A stretch of 64,000 nucleotides of DNA, taken from contig NZ_FZOA01000001.1 in the NCBI RefSeq assembly GCF_900187985.1, forward strand, positions 124,001 through 188,000, in the 5' to 3' direction. Positions within the stretch are counted from its first letter, which is position 1. Every line of letters starts with the position of its first letter. Below the pieces are notes generated by a model that was not told where the DNA came from, did no database searches, and saw only the letters and a program-made list of their open reading frames with translations. Positions 1 to 9,279 of this stretch are shown here, piece by piece. Origin of the DNA: Methylobacillus rhizosphaerae. Its GTDB lineage: Bacteria > Pseudomonadota > Gammaproteobacteria > Burkholderiales > Methylophilaceae. The position numbers and the translations under genes are program-made.

Positions 1-440
1 ACTTCCTCAATTTTCACACGTACAACGAGTTCAGCTTCCTGATATTCTGCCAGTAATGGATCTGCCGGGTCTATGCTGGCCGTGCCATGTACCCGTACCC
101 GGTGCGGAGTTTCAAAGTCGATGAACAACATACCCACCTTGGGGTTGAGCGTGAGGTTGCCCATGGATAGGTACATGCTGTTACCGTCCAAGCTGGGAAA
201 TGCCAGTGTTGTATCGTCCAGGATTTTTACAAAACCCGTTTGTCCTCCCTTGTAGGAGCATGTCGGGAAGCCGCGATGGTCAATGGTGGAAAGAAAAAAG
301 AAATCGCGGCTGCCAATGAAACCAGCATGTTCTTCCGGAATGGTTGGCTGCACGATCAGGTCGTGTACGCGTTCTGCCATAGGGACACTATCAAAATGTT
401 CCTGCCACTTCCTGTGTTGTTCTCCGTAGAGGTTACTCAT
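1..440 (-). CDS. Pyridoxamine 5'-phosphate oxidase-family flavin-binding protein (3' end cut by the window)
   Basis: The minus-strand frame is open from an ATG at 440 to the window edge, giving about 146 codons. The protein begins MSNLYGEQHRKWQEHF and contains FIGSRDFFFLSTIDHRGFPT, the start of an FMN-binding split-barrel domain, then GGQTGFVKILDD and FIDFETPHRVRVHGTA. This pattern matches the MSMEG_1061-like branch of PPOX-related proteins, which bind a flavin and whose substrates are mostly unknown. An AAGGAGA ribosome site sits just before the ATG. A Fur-like palindrome (557-571) lies upstream. It is probably not the vitamin B6 enzyme PdxH itself. The family is fairly sure, the reaction unknown. 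Confidence 0.8.
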   Translation of the reverse strand, partial: MSNLYGEQHRKWQEHFDSVPMAERVHDLIVQPTIPEEHAGFIGSRDFFFLSTIDHRGFPTCSYKGGQTGFVKILDDTTLAFPSLDGNSMYLSMGNLTLNPKVGMLFIDFETPHRVRVHGTASIDPADPLLAEYQEAELVVRVKIEE

Positions 441-556
441 CCTGCTTCTCCTTGAGTTGAGGTCCATGGATGTACCGACCTGTATATTTTCATGGTAGAG
501 ACAATGCATGCAGGACGTCAACATGACTTGCTAGATAAATGACCTCTAGTATAAGG

Positions 557-571
557 TGAGAAGGATTCTCA
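557..571. promoter_or_regulatory. Fur-like palindrome upstream of the PPOX-family gene
   Basis: TGAGAAGGATTCTCA is a perfect 6-3-6 inverted repeat. It agrees with the 7-1-7 Fur core TGATAATNATTATCA at 11 of 14 positions. On the minus strand it is followed by TATACT (553-548), a plausible -10, so the repeat would lie between -35 and -10 of a promoter reading toward the gene at 1-440. A short stem-loop at the end of the ubi hydroxylase transcript is the alternative. Confidence 0.35.
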
Positions 572-1852
572 TTAACTGGGTTGTTTAGATGAAAACACTT
601 CCAGACGCGCAGCAAGATTGCGCAAAGGGGCGGGCAACGGCAGTGAGGGCTGGCCTAGTCCCAGCGCATAGCGGATCACTTCCCGTTTGACAGGTCCATG
701 GTGGTCGGCAAGCTTGAGCCCGAGATTACGCAAGGCGCGTAATGGGGTGATATCGTTGCTGAAACCATAGCTGAACGCGTCCATGGCGCGCTGCATGACG
801 AGGTTGGCGAGCTTGCGTTCGCGCTCATAGCCTTGCAGGCGGGATAGCGCGGCAATATCGCCACCTTCCTGCCAGGTTTGCAGCAGAATCCTACTCAGCA
901 CGGCAGCATCCTGGAAGCCAAGATTGACGCCCTGACCTGCCAGGGGATGAATGGTGTGAGCGGCGTCGCCGATCAGCGCGACACCCTGGCGCGCATAGGC
1001 CTGTGCATGGCTGCGTGCGAGCGGGAAGCTGCCGCGTTGCACCAACCCCGTGATGTCGGGCAATGCGGCAGGGAAGTGCTGGCGGAATGCATCCAGCAAT
1101 GCGTCGTCTTCCAGCGTCAATAGTCGGCGCACTTCGCTCGGGCGGTGGTACCAGACCAGCGATGCATAGTCGCCGGGCAGGGGCAATAGCGATTGCGGTC
1201 CGTCAGGAGTGAAGCGCTGCCAGGTGATGTCGCGTTCACCCCCTTGGATACTGACGGTGGCAACCAGCGCATGCATGGGATATTGTTGACTGTCCGATGC
1301 AATCCCTGCAGCCTTGCGTACTTGCGAGTTGGCGCCATCGGCACCGATGAGGAGTTTTGCTTCGAAAGCCTGTCCGCTTTTCAAATGGATGCGGCTGCCT
1401 TCCGGCTGATAGGTGATTTGGGTGATCTCGTCCGGACACAGCAGCGTGATGTTGTCGTAATCTTGAAGAGTCTCCAGGCAGGCGAGCTGCACCAGTCGGT
1501 TTTCGACGATATGGCCAAGCCAGGGTGCGTCAACCTCTGTGGCATCAAACAAAGTGCCCTGATCCCGGCGGTTCTCCCATACTTGCATGCGCTTGAACGG
1601 TGCAGTACGCATGGCTTGTATCGTTGGCCATACCTGGGCCTGCTCAAGAAAATTTATTGAAGCTGGACTTAAGGCCGATACGCGTAAATCTGGAGTACTG
1701 GCGGCATCGAAAAGGGCTGGTGGATTGTTTTCCAGCAGTGCGATCTGCATGCCGCTGGCCGCCAGCCTGGCTGCCAGCGCGCTACCTATCATGCCACCGC
1801 CGACAATGAACAGGTCGATTTTATGGAGGCTGTCTGCTGTGCTACTCATCAT
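572..1852 (-). CDS. UbiH/UbiF/VisC/COQ6-family FAD-dependent hydroxylase
   Basis: A 426-residue flavoprotein monooxygenase that should hydroxylate the aromatic ring of a ubiquinone precursor at the membrane. Seen: a dinucleotide-binding GGGMIGSALAARLA at residues 18-31, the ADGANSQVR motif near 171, and the second FAD motif GDAAHTIHPLAGQG at 295-308. Which ring carbon is modified (UbiH, UbiF, UbiI or a multi-position UbiM type) cannot be decided from the sequence. Two adjacent ATG codons (1852 and 1849) can serve as start; both overlap the end of the upstream CorC-like gene (stop at 1842), implying translational coupling. It is near the end of the long minus-strand block that starts at mreB. 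Confidence 0.87.
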   Translation of the reverse strand: MMSSTADSLHKIDLFIVGGGMIGSALAARLAASGMQIALLENNPPALFDAASTPDLRVSALSPASINFLEQAQVWPTIQAMRTAPFKRMQVWENRRDQGTLFDATEVDAPWLGHIVENRLVQLACLETLQDYDNITLLCPDEITQITYQPEGSRIHLKSGQAFEAKLLIGADGANSQVRKAAGIASDSQQYPMHALVATVSIQGGERDITWQRFTPDGPQSLLPLPGDYASLVWYHRPSEVRRLLTLEDDALLDAFRQHFPAALPDITGLVQRGSFPLARSHAQAYARQGVALIGDAAHTIHPLAGQGVNLGFQDAAVLSRILLQTWQEGGDIAALSRLQGYERERKLANLVMQRAMDAFSYGFSNDITPLRALRNLGLKLADHHGPVKREVIRYALGLGQPSLPLPAPLRNLAARLEVFSSKQPS

Positions 1853-3155
1853 GTTTCTGCTTCGGATGGATGCGGACCAGGATGATGCGTGGGCCGTTCA
1901 TTTTCTTGATGACAATATCAAATTGCTCAAAAGGAATGCTGTCGCCCTCCTTGGGAATATCGCCGAGCTTGGATAGCACCAGGCCACCAACGGAATCGAC
2001 TTCGTCATCGTTCTCGATCTCGATGCCTAAAGCACGCTCCAGCGTGAAGATGGGCAGGCTGCCCTTGCCGATTAAGGTGTCGTCGTCGAGTTTGGTCCAG
2101 TCGTTCTGGCTCTGACGGAATTCGTCACGAATCTCGCCGACGAGGGCGCCCAGCATATTGTCCAGTGTAATGAAACCCTGGGGCTCCTGGCCCTTGCGGC
2201 CGACGATGGCGAAATGGCTGGCTTTGCCTTCACGGAAACGGCGGAACAATTCTATGGCCGGCAGGTCAGGGGCAACAAATGGGGCAGAGTGCACAAAGCG
2301 TCCCAGATCCTGCAGTTCATCCTCTTCAAATTTTGCCAGAAACAGGCTCTTGAGGTGAATGACGCCCTTGACTTTGCCATCCTGTTCGACAAAGGGATAA
2401 CGGCTGTATCGGTGCTGGGAGATGATCTCCAGGTTTTCCTCAAAGCTGTTGTCAGCAGAGAGTGTAATGGCTTCATTAAAAGGCCGCATGAGGTCGGCAA
2501 CTTCCAGATCGCTGAAATCCAGCGTATGAGCGAGGATGTTCCATTCATCCTTGGTGAGTTCCTCTGAAGCACGGCTGCTGCGCAGGATCAGTTTGAGTTC
2601 GTCCGCCGAATATTGCGCATCGCTGGCATGGGAAGTACTCAAGCCAGCTTTGTGCAGCAGCCAGTTGGAGCTGGAGTTGAGCAGCCAGATTGCGGGATAC
2701 ATGATCCAGTAGAACGCATACAGGGGTGTTGCTGTCCAAAGGCCGATTCTTTCTGCCTGGCGGATGGCGATGGATTTGGGTGCCAGTTCTCCCAGTACGA
2801 TATGCAGATAGGAAATGGTGAAGAAAGCAGCAACAAAGGAAATGCCATGGACTACTTCATCAGAACGCACCCCGAGCTGGTACAGCACCGGCTCCAGCAA
2901 GCGGGCGAAAGCAGGTTCACCTACCCAGCCCAGGCCAAGCGAGGCCAGTGTGATCCCAAGCTGACAGGCAGAAAGGTAAGCATCCAGCTGGGAATGTACC
3001 TTGGCCAGGATATGCCCGCGCCAGCCGTGGGTCTTGGCAATGGCCTTGACGCGGGTCTGCCGGAGCTTGACCAGGCCGAACTCGGCAGCGACGAAGAAGC
3101 CATTGAGCAGGACCAGGAAAAACGCGAGCAGGATAAGTAAAAGATTGCTTTCCAT
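1842..3155 (-). CDS. CNNM/CorC-type membrane protein with CBS domains (HlyC/CorC, YtfL/PaeA-like)
   Basis: A 437-residue inner-membrane protein. The N-terminal about 190 residues form a DUF21/CNNM transmembrane domain with the typical opening NGFFVAAEFGLVKLR (about 18-32) and several hydrophobic segments. A paired CBS module follows (about 215-335, with FVEQDGKVKGVIHLKSL), and the last 85 residues look like the CorC_HlyC transporter-associated domain. Such proteins are linked to magnesium, cobalt or polyamine efflux; older annotations call them hemolysins. The substrate here is unknown. The start lies 12 bases after the lipA stop, in the same operon run, and the 3' end overlaps the hydroxylase start. 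Confidence 0.85.
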   Translation of the reverse strand: MESNLLLILLAFFLVLLNGFFVAAEFGLVKLRQTRVKAIAKTHGWRGHILAKVHSQLDAYLSACQLGITLASLGLGWVGEPAFARLLEPVLYQLGVRSDEVVHGISFVAAFFTISYLHIVLGELAPKSIAIRQAERIGLWTATPLYAFYWIMYPAIWLLNSSSNWLLHKAGLSTSHASDAQYSADELKLILRSSRASEELTKDEWNILAHTLDFSDLEVADLMRPFNEAITLSADNSFEENLEIISQHRYSRYPFVEQDGKVKGVIHLKSLFLAKFEEDELQDLGRFVHSAPFVAPDLPAIELFRRFREGKASHFAIVGRKGQEPQGFITLDNMLGALVGEIRDEFRQSQNDWTKLDDDTLIGKGSLPIFTLERALGIEIENDDEVDSVGGLVLSKLGDIPKEGDSIPFEQFDIVIKKMNGPRIILVRIHPKQKHDE

Positions 3156-3167
3156 GATAGTGGAGGG

Positions 3168-4145
3168 TTAAAAGCTGACTCCTGCCTGTTGTGCCTGGTT
3201 ATCGGCATGATAGGACGAACGCACCATGGGACCGCAGGCGGCATGGGTGAAGCCCATTGCGAGTGCTTGTTGCTCAAATTGGGCAAAGCGTTGCGGCGTG
3301 ACAAAACGTTTCACTGGCAAATGGTGAGGGCTGGGCTGTAGGTACTGGCCCAATGTCAGCATGGTGACATTATGCGCACGCAAATCACGCATGACGTCGA
3401 GAATTTCCTCATCCGTCTCGCCCAGTCCCAGCATCAGGCCAGATTTGGTTGGTACTTCGGGATGCAGTTCACCGAATTCCTTGAGCAGATCCAGTGAGTT
3501 CTGATAGTCGGAACCAGGGCGTGCCTCTTTGTACAGGCGCGGCACAGTTTCCAGGTTGTGGTTCATCACATCGGGCGGTGCGGCCTTGAGGATATTGATA
3601 GCGCGATCCAGGCGACCGCGGAAGTCTGGTACCAGGATTTCCACCTTGATATTGGGAGAGTGAGTGCGCACTGATGCAATGCAGTCAACAAAATGCTGGG
3701 CACCACCGTCCCGCAAGTCATCGCGGTCCACGCTGGTAATCACGACATATTTCAGGCGCATCTGTGCAATGGTACGCCCGAGGTTTTCTGGCTCATTGGT
3801 ATCAGGAGGCAACGGTTTGCCATGGGAAACATCGCAGAACGGGCAACGGCGCGTGCAGATATCGCCGAGGATCATGAAGGTGGCGGTACCGCCGCTGAAA
3901 CATTCACCGATATTGGGGCATGATGCTTCTTCGCAGACAGTATGCAGGTTATTGTCGCGCAGCACCTGCTTGATTTCGCGGAAACGCGCGCTGTCCGGCA
4001 CTTTCATGCGTATCCATTCCGGCTTGCGCATGGCGGGCATCGGGATGATCTTGATCGGGATACGCGCCATTTTCTCGGCGCTGGTTTCCTTGACGCCAGC
4101 CACTTTACGGGCGGGCATGGTGATGGCTTCTGTGGATTCTGTCAT
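3168..4145 (-). CDS. lipA: Lipoyl synthase
   Basis: Radical-SAM enzyme (325 aa) that inserts two sulfur atoms into protein-bound octanoyl groups to make lipoyl cofactors for 2-oxoacid dehydrogenases and the glycine cleavage system. Both iron-sulfur cluster sites are visible: the auxiliary cluster cysteines at 71, 76 and 82 in [12 protein letters not shown], and the radical-SAM CxxxCxxC at 97, 101 and 104 (CTRRCPFC). The C-terminal RSSY (about 309-312), whose serine binds the auxiliary cluster, is present. Length is normal for betaproteobacteria. It starts 12 bases after lipB, so the octanoyl transfer and sulfur insertion steps are co-transcribed. Confidence 0.98.
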   Translation of the reverse strand: MTESTEAITMPARKVAGVKETSAEKMARIPIKIIPMPAMRKPEWIRMKVPDSARFREIKQVLRDNNLHTVCEEASCPNIGECFSGGTATFMILGDICTRRCPFCDVSHGKPLPPDTNEPENLGRTIAQMRLKYVVITSVDRDDLRDGGAQHFVDCIASVRTHSPNIKVEILVPDFRGRLDRAINILKAAPPDVMNHNLETVPRLYKEARPGSDYQNSLDLLKEFGELHPEVPTKSGLMLGLGETDEEILDVMRDLRAHNVTMLTLGQYLQPSPHHLPVKRFVTPQRFAQFEQQALAMGFTHAACGPMVRSSYHADNQAQQAGVSF

Positions 4146-4157
4146 AAGGTTTGTGGG

Positions 4158-4814
4158 TCAGAGAGAGTGCCTGACGATAGCCCTAGTATAGCCTAACTGG
4201 CGTGACAATTTATCTAGCAGTTGCTGGGCGGCATCTTCAGGGGTCAGTGTGAGGCCAAGATCGCGGGTCTGGGTGACTTGCAGGCCTTGATAACCACAAG
4301 GGTCTATGGCGAGAAAAGGCGCGAGATCCATATCGATATTCAATGCCAGGCCATGATAGCTGCGCTGGTGCTTGAGACGCAGGCCCAGTGACGCAATTTT
4401 TGCATCATGCACGTAGACGCCGGGGGCATCGGCACGTGCTTGTGCCGGAATATTGTACTCAGCGAGCAACTCAATAATGGAGTTTTCCATCATGCTCACC
4501 AGTGAGCGCACACTGATACCCAGGCGCTGGAGGTCAATCAATGCATAAATGATCACCTGACCTGGGCCGTGGTAGGTAATCTTGCCTCCACGATCAACTT
4601 CAATCAGAGGGATATCCTGGCGGCTGGGAGGGCGTACTTCCCGGCGGTTCAAACCTAGTGTGTACACTGGCGCATGTTCGGTCAGCCAGAGTTCATCGGC
4701 ACTTTCCTCTGTGCGCGAGAGTGTATACGCCTGCATGGCCTGCCAAGTGGCGAGATAATCCATGTGCCCCAGTGTACGGATGACCAGGGGCGGAAGTACG
4801 CTGCTAGAATGCAT
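4158..4814 (-). CDS. lipB: Octanoyl-(acyl-carrier-protein):protein N-octanoyltransferase
   Basis: LipB (218 aa) moves octanoate from acyl carrier protein to the lipoyl domains of target enzymes, the step before LipA. Seen: the [12 protein letters not shown] motif at 75-86, catalytic lysine K139 in DAKIASLG, and catalytic cysteine C173 in IDPCGYQGL, with HGLALNID between them. It sits between the DUF493 gene (21 bases upstream) and lipA (12 bases downstream) in the same direction, the ybeD-lipB-lipA order known in many proteobacteria. Confidence 0.97.
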   Translation of the reverse strand: MHSSSVLPPLVIRTLGHMDYLATWQAMQAYTLSRTEESADELWLTEHAPVYTLGLNRREVRPPSRQDIPLIEVDRGGKITYHGPGQVIIYALIDLQRLGISVRSLVSMMENSIIELLAEYNIPAQARADAPGVYVHDAKIASLGLRLKHQRSYHGLALNIDMDLAPFLAIDPCGYQGLQVTQTRDLGLTLTPEDAAQQLLDKLSRQLGYTRAIVRHSL

Positions 4815-4835
4815 TGCCAGGTCCTGCTGTCGTGC

Positions 4836-5114
4836 TCACAGTACGTATTTGACCTTGGGGTGAGAGGTGAGTGAGCGGTAGATATCGTCGAGCTGCTGTT
4901 TTGAGTCTACGCCCACGGTGCAAGTCAGACTGATATATTTGCCACCACTACTTGCACGCATTTCAATCGCCGTTGCATCAAAGTCCGGCAGGTGTTGCTG
5001 GACGACAGCCAGAATCAGGTTGGCAAATTCTTCATGTGACTCACCCATGACTTTGATGGGAAAGTCGCAGGGGAATTCCAGCAGTGTTTCTTGGTCATTG
5101 GGTTCGTTCGCCAT
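4836..5114 (-). CDS. ybeD: YbeD-like DUF493 family protein
   Basis: A 92-residue cytoplasmic protein of the DUF493/YbeD family, beginning MANEPNDQETLLEFPCDFPI and ending in the family's HPKVKYVL. YbeD has a ferredoxin-like fold related to ACT regulatory domains; its molecular role is not settled. The position between the D-amino acid aminotransferase gene (6 bases) and lipB (21 bases) suggests a link to lipoate metabolism through conserved neighbourhood only. No transmembrane segment or signal peptide is seen. Confidence 0.85.
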   Translation of the reverse strand: MANEPNDQETLLEFPCDFPIKVMGESHEEFANLILAVVQQHLPDFDATAIEMRASSGGKYISLTCTVGVDSKQQLDDIYRSLTSHPKVKYVL

Positions 5115-5120
5115 ATTCGA

Positions 5121-5984
5121 TTACCTCGGTCTCATTACTTGATTCTTGAAGTCCTGGTACAAGGCGTACATGCGCCTGAATACCGGGCCTGGCCTGCCAT
5201 CATGCACCGCCTTGCCATCCAGCGATACAACGGCCAGTATTTCCTTTGTGGAAGAGGTCAGCCAGATTTCATCTGCATGCCTCAATTGTGCTTCACTGAC
5301 TGCGCCAATGCGCAATGGAATGGCGTGATATTCTGCCAATTCCAGTATCACATCATAGGTAATACCCGGCAACATGTGCTGATCTTTGGGCGGTGCCAGC
5401 AGTGTACCTTCATGCACTATGAACACATTGCTACTGCTGCCTTCCGTGAGCCATCCATCCCGCAGCATCAGGGTTTCCGCGACGCCATGATCCACAGCTT
5501 CCTGGCGCAACAACACATTAGCCAGCAGTGATATAGCCTTTATATTGCAGCGCTGCCAGCGAATATCAAGTGCCGTGATTGCACTGACACCGGAAGCAAC
5601 CAATTCGGCAGAAGGCGTGGAGAGCGGCATGCTCATGGCAAATACAGTGGGCTCCACGTCTGGTACCGGAAATGCCTGGTCACGCGGCGCTACTCCCCGG
5701 GTAACCTGGAGATAAACGGATTGGTCTTTCCAGGCGCGATTTTCCTGTATCAACCTGGTGATCATGGCCTGCCAGCCGGAAAAATCCAGCGGGTTGCGGA
5801 TGCGTACTGCATCCAGGCTGTGAACGAGCCGGGAAAGGTGTTCTTGCAGCCGGAAGGGCTGGCTGGAATAGACCGGAATGACTTCGTAAATGCCATCACC
5901 AAAGATAAAGCCACGATCCAGTACCGGGATCGTGGCTTGTGCCGACGGCATGAATGATCCGTTGAGATAGACGGTGTCATCCAT
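5121..5984 (-). CDS. dat: Class IV PLP aminotransferase, probably D-amino acid aminotransferase
   Basis: A 287-residue fold-type IV pyridoxal-phosphate enzyme. DRGFIFGDGIYEVI (23-36), the Schiff-base lysine K149 in CNIKAISLLANVL, and the glutamate that binds the PLP ring nitrogen in LTEGSSSNVF (E181) are all present. D-alanine aminotransferases, branched-chain aminotransferases and aminodeoxychorismate lyases share these motifs. The context next to dacC, rlpA and the elongasome genes supports D-amino acid transamination, which would supply or recycle D-alanine or D-glutamate for peptidoglycan. It starts 11 bases after dacC and ends 6 bases before ybeD. Confidence 0.85.
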   Translation of the reverse strand: MDDTVYLNGSFMPSAQATIPVLDRGFIFGDGIYEVIPVYSSQPFRLQEHLSRLVHSLDAVRIRNPLDFSGWQAMITRLIQENRAWKDQSVYLQVTRGVAPRDQAFPVPDVEPTVFAMSMPLSTPSAELVASGVSAITALDIRWQRCNIKAISLLANVLLRQEAVDHGVAETLMLRDGWLTEGSSSNVFIVHEGTLLAPPKDQHMLPGITYDVILELAEYHAIPLRIGAVSEAQLRHADEIWLTSSTKEILAVVSLDGKAVHDGRPGPVFRRMYALYQDFKNQVMRPR

Positions 5985-5995
5985 GTGTTGTGGGA

Positions 5996-7156
5996 TTACT
6001 CAAACCATAATTTGATACTGTCCAGCATGCGGCCAAATATGCCAGCTGCCTCTACACTCTTGGCAGCGACCAGCTTGTGTTCAGCAATTAATTTGTCATC
6101 CAGTGTGAACTGGATAGTGCCGATCTGCTGCCCGGCGCTGACGGGGGCAATCAGAGGCTGTTGGCTGATGACCTTGGCTTTGACGCGAGCATATTCTCCC
6201 TTGGGCAATGTCAGGGACAAATCCTTGGCAACAGTTGCCATGACAGTATTCTCAGCACCCTTCCATACCTTGAGGGAACTCACTTCACTACCACGCTTGT
6301 AAATGAGTTTGGACTCATAGAACTGGAAACCATAATTCAGCAGCTTCTGGCTTTCTGTCGCACGGGCAGAGTCAGATGGGGCACCCAGTACGATGGAAAT
6401 CAAGCGGGTATCCCCGCGTTTGGCGGAGGTTACTAGGCAATAGCCTGCACTCTTGGTGTGCCCAGTCTTCATGCCATCGACATAAGGGTCCAGCCACAAC
6501 AATCGGTTGCGGTTGGGCTGGCTGATCTTGTTATAAGTGTATTCCTTGACTGAATAGAGGCGTTTGTACTCTTCAGGGTAGTCGCGGATCAAGGCGCCAG
6601 CCAGCACGGCAAGGTCATGCGCAGTTGTGTAGTGCTGAGGGTCAGGCAGGCCGGTCGCATTGACGAAATGGGAGTCTTTCATTCCCAGTCTCGCAGCTTC
6701 CTTGTTCATGAGCTCTGCAAATCCTTCTTCAGAGCCAGCAATGCCTTCTGCCAGTGCGATGGAAGCATCATTGCCTGATTGAATGATCATACCGTGCAGC
6801 AGTTCATCCACAGTCACAGGCTTGTTTGGCTCAATAAACATCTTGGAGCCTTCGACTTTCCAGGCTTTGACACTGACAGGCAATGTCTGCGTCAGGGTGA
6901 GATGGCCGTTCTTGACCGCCTTGAATGCCAGGTAGGCACTCATGATTTTGGTCAGTGAAGCTGGTTCTACCCGGGAATTGCCATCCTGTTCAGCAATCAC
7001 ACGCTCACTATTGTAGTCATAAAGCTGATATGACTTGACGGCAAGCGTTGGTGGTTGAGGAATATCGGCTGCCTGCGCGCTCAGGTGGCTGGCCAGAAAT
7101 GTCATTCCTGCCAGCAAGATGGCGGCAGGCTTTGCATGGGTGGAGAAGTAGGACAT
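5996..7156 (-). CDS. dacC: Serine-type D-Ala-D-Ala carboxypeptidase (PBP5/6 family)
   Basis: A 386-residue low-molecular-weight penicillin-binding protein that trims the terminal D-alanine from peptidoglycan pentapeptides in the periplasm. A signal peptide covers about residues 1-30, ending SAQAA. The three active-site motifs are intact: SLTK at 67-70, SGN at 127-129 and KTG at 230-232. A C-terminal beta domain follows, and the tail (FGRMLDSIKLWFE) looks like the amphipathic membrane anchor of PBP5/6 proteins. Symbols dacA and dacC are both used for betaproteobacterial members. It lies downstream of rlpA in the shape-gene run. Confidence 0.95.
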   Translation of the reverse strand: MSYFSTHAKPAAILLAGMTFLASHLSAQAADIPQPPTLAVKSYQLYDYNSERVIAEQDGNSRVEPASLTKIMSAYLAFKAVKNGHLTLTQTLPVSVKAWKVEGSKMFIEPNKPVTVDELLHGMIIQSGNDASIALAEGIAGSEEGFAELMNKEAARLGMKDSHFVNATGLPDPQHYTTAHDLAVLAGALIRDYPEEYKRLYSVKEYTYNKISQPNRNRLLWLDPYVDGMKTGHTKSAGYCLVTSAKRGDTRLISIVLGAPSDSARATESQKLLNYGFQFYESKLIYKRGSEVSSLKVWKGAENTVMATVAKDLSLTLPKGEYARVKAKVISQQPLIAPVSAGQQIGTIQFTLDDKLIAEHKLVAAKSVEAAGIFGRMLDSIKLWFE

Positions 7157-7212
7157 AAAATCTCTTTGCTTAATTCAAAAAATCAGGGTTCGAATGATGG
7201 ACTCTGCCAATG

Positions 7213-8145
7213 TTACTGATACAGCACAATCGTGTTGATATTGAGCGATTGCTTGATTCTTGCCGCAGCAGACTCAGCATCTTGACGGCTGCTGTAAGGC
7301 CCCAGGCGCACGCGATAAGTTCCAGCATTATACCAATTCTCTACCTGGACGTTTTCTGCGAGCTGGTTCTGTTGCAGTGTGGCAACCAGGCGCTCTCCAT
7401 TTTCCTTGATTGAGAATGCACCTACTTGTACATAGGCACCCGAAATGCTCTGGGTGGTAGCCGTTTCATTCATGGCATTGGTCATTGCCAGTGGCGCTGC
7501 TTCTACTGGCGCGACAGGCGCCGAGGCAGGTTGTGTTTTCGCTCGAGCTGTAATTGGGTTGCCGTGCTCATCAAGTGCTTCTACGTCCACGACACCGCTG
7601 CCTTTTGCTATCAAATCCAGTTTGTAGGCCGCAGCGTAAGAGAGGTCAATCAGCCGGTTATCATGGAAAGGACCGCGGTCATTGATGCGTACGATGACGG
7701 ATCGACCATTTTCCGGATTGGTGACGCGCACGTAGCTGGGTAATGGCAGAATGGTATGTGCGCCTGTCATGGCATACATATCATAGATTTCGCCACTGGA
7801 AGTTTTCTGGCCGTGGTAGCGCTTTCCGTACCATGAGGCAACGCCACGCTGTTTGTAAGGCGTATGGGAAGTCAGTGGCGTGTAGCTGCGCCCGAGGGCG
7901 CTATAGGGGCGATTGGCACGTGGCAGCGGGGTTTCTGCGCGTGGGACGGCATTGGGAATGCTGTCTATATTGGTGGGAGGATTGTCACCGGGGCCATCGT
8001 CCAGATAATACCCTCCTTTTTTAGGAGCTGGTTTTTGTGTGCTGGTCCCCGATTTTCCTGTTTCGGGTTTGACGCTTGTGCCGCCGCCGCAGGCAATGAG
8101 GGTCAGGGCAAGGATGCTGGGAATCAGGTTGCGGATAAATTTCAT
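7213..8145 (-). CDS. rlpA: RlpA-like septal ring lytic transglycosylase lipoprotein
   Basis: A 310-residue lipoprotein with a lipobox ending at C19 (LTLIAC), then a low-complexity linker, a double-psi beta-barrel domain from about 100 to 190 (GVASWYGKRYHGQKTSSGE, RINDRGPF) and a C-terminal SPOR domain from about 235 (YVQVGAFSIKENGERL). RlpA cleaves glycan strands lacking stem peptides; the SPOR domain binds such denuded glycans at division sites. The gene lies between rodA (42 bases upstream) and dacC (56 bases downstream), the arrangement seen in many proteobacteria. Confidence 0.95.
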   Translation of the reverse strand: MKFIRNLIPSILALTLIACGGGTSVKPETGKSGTSTQKPAPKKGGYYLDDGPGDNPPTNIDSIPNAVPRAETPLPRANRPYSALGRSYTPLTSHTPYKQRGVASWYGKRYHGQKTSSGEIYDMYAMTGAHTILPLPSYVRVTNPENGRSVIVRINDRGPFHDNRLIDLSYAAAYKLDLIAKGSGVVDVEALDEHGNPITARAKTQPASAPVAPVEAAPLAMTNAMNETATTQSISGAYVQVGAFSIKENGERLVATLQQNQLAENVQVENWYNAGTYRVRLGPYSSRQDAESAAARIKQSLNINTIVLYQ

Positions 8146-8187
8146 TGATGTCTACAGGCTAGTATGGCCGCCTGCCTCACTCCTTTC

Positions 8188-9279
8188 CTACGATGTAACA
8201 AGTTTCTTGTGAGTATGAATGCTCATGAGTATGCCAAAGCTGATCAACAGAGTAACCAGGGATGTGCCGCCGTAGCTGATCAGGGGGAGTGGCACGCCCA
8301 CAACAGGCAGAATACCACTGACCATGCCGATGTTGACAAATGCATAGGTGAAAAATGTCAGGGTGATGCTGCCGGCAAGCAGGCGACAGAATGTGTTGGG
8401 GGCTTGTGCTGCAATGACCAGGCCGCGCCCGATAATAATGGAGAACAATACGATCAGCAGGATATTGCCCAGTAATCCGAATTCTTCACCAAATACGGCA
8501 AAAATGAAGTCAGTCGTGCGTTCTGGCAGGAAGTCGAGCTGGGATTGAGTGCCGTTCAGCCATCCCTTGCCTGCAAGTCCCCCTGATCCGAGAGCAATGC
8601 TGGCCTGTATCGTATGGTAGCCGGCACCTAAGGGGTCCTGGTAAGGGTCGAACAGGATTTCAATGCGCCGGCGCTGGTAATCGTGCAGCATGGTCCAGAG
8701 AATGGGAGCCATGATGCCTATGCTGGCCGCGGCTCCGATCAGCAGGCGCCAGCTCAGGCCAGCAAGGAATAGGACATAGAAACCCGATGCGGCAATCATG
8801 AGTGAGGTGCCAAGGTCCGGCTGTTTCATGATCAATAGCACCGGTACGGCAAGCAGCAGGGCACCGACAACGTGGTCCCTGAATGAAATCACGGATTCAC
8901 GATGGGCAAAATACCAGGCCAGCAACATGGGAACGGCGATCTTCATTAATTCCGATGGCTGGATTTTGGCGACTCCTATATGCAACCAGCGCCTGGCACC
9001 GTGACTGATTTCACCAAACAGGGCAACGGAGATCAACAGCAAGACACCAACGGCATACGCAGGCACAGCAATGCGCTGCAGTACCTGGGGAGGAACGTTG
9101 GCTGCAATCCACATCAGGCTGACAGCAATGCTGATGTTGACCATTTGTGAGCTGATCCTGCTGATATCCTGGCCTGATGCACTGTAAAGAATGCATAAGG
9201 CAACGATCATGGTGATAATCAGGCTGGTCATCAGGAAGCCATCGATATGGCGGATGATGGGTTTCAGTAACTTATTCAT
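8188..9279 (-). CDS. rodA: SEDS peptidoglycan polymerase RodA (rod shape-determining)
   Basis: A 363-residue polytopic membrane protein of the SEDS family. With PBP2 it polymerises lipid II into glycan strands during cell elongation. About ten hydrophobic segments are visible, along with the family features GYHTIQASIALGSGGLAGKG (about 221-240), DFIFAVFGEEFG and the C-terminal GVPLPLISYGGTS. The start ATG overlaps the 3' end of mrdA by 8 bases, so the partner proteins are translationally coupled. Confidence 0.97.
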   Translation of the reverse strand: MNKLLKPIIRHIDGFLMTSLIITMIVALCILYSASGQDISRISSQMVNISIAVSLMWIAANVPPQVLQRIAVPAYAVGVLLLISVALFGEISHGARRWLHIGVAKIQPSELMKIAVPMLLAWYFAHRESVISFRDHVVGALLLAVPVLLIMKQPDLGTSLMIAASGFYVLFLAGLSWRLLIGAAASIGIMAPILWTMLHDYQRRRIEILFDPYQDPLGAGYHTIQASIALGSGGLAGKGWLNGTQSQLDFLPERTTDFIFAVFGEEFGLLGNILLIVLFSIIIGRGLVIAAQAPNTFCRLLAGSITLTFFTYAFVNIGMVSGILPVVGVPLPLISYGGTSLVTLLISFGILMSIHTHKKLVTS

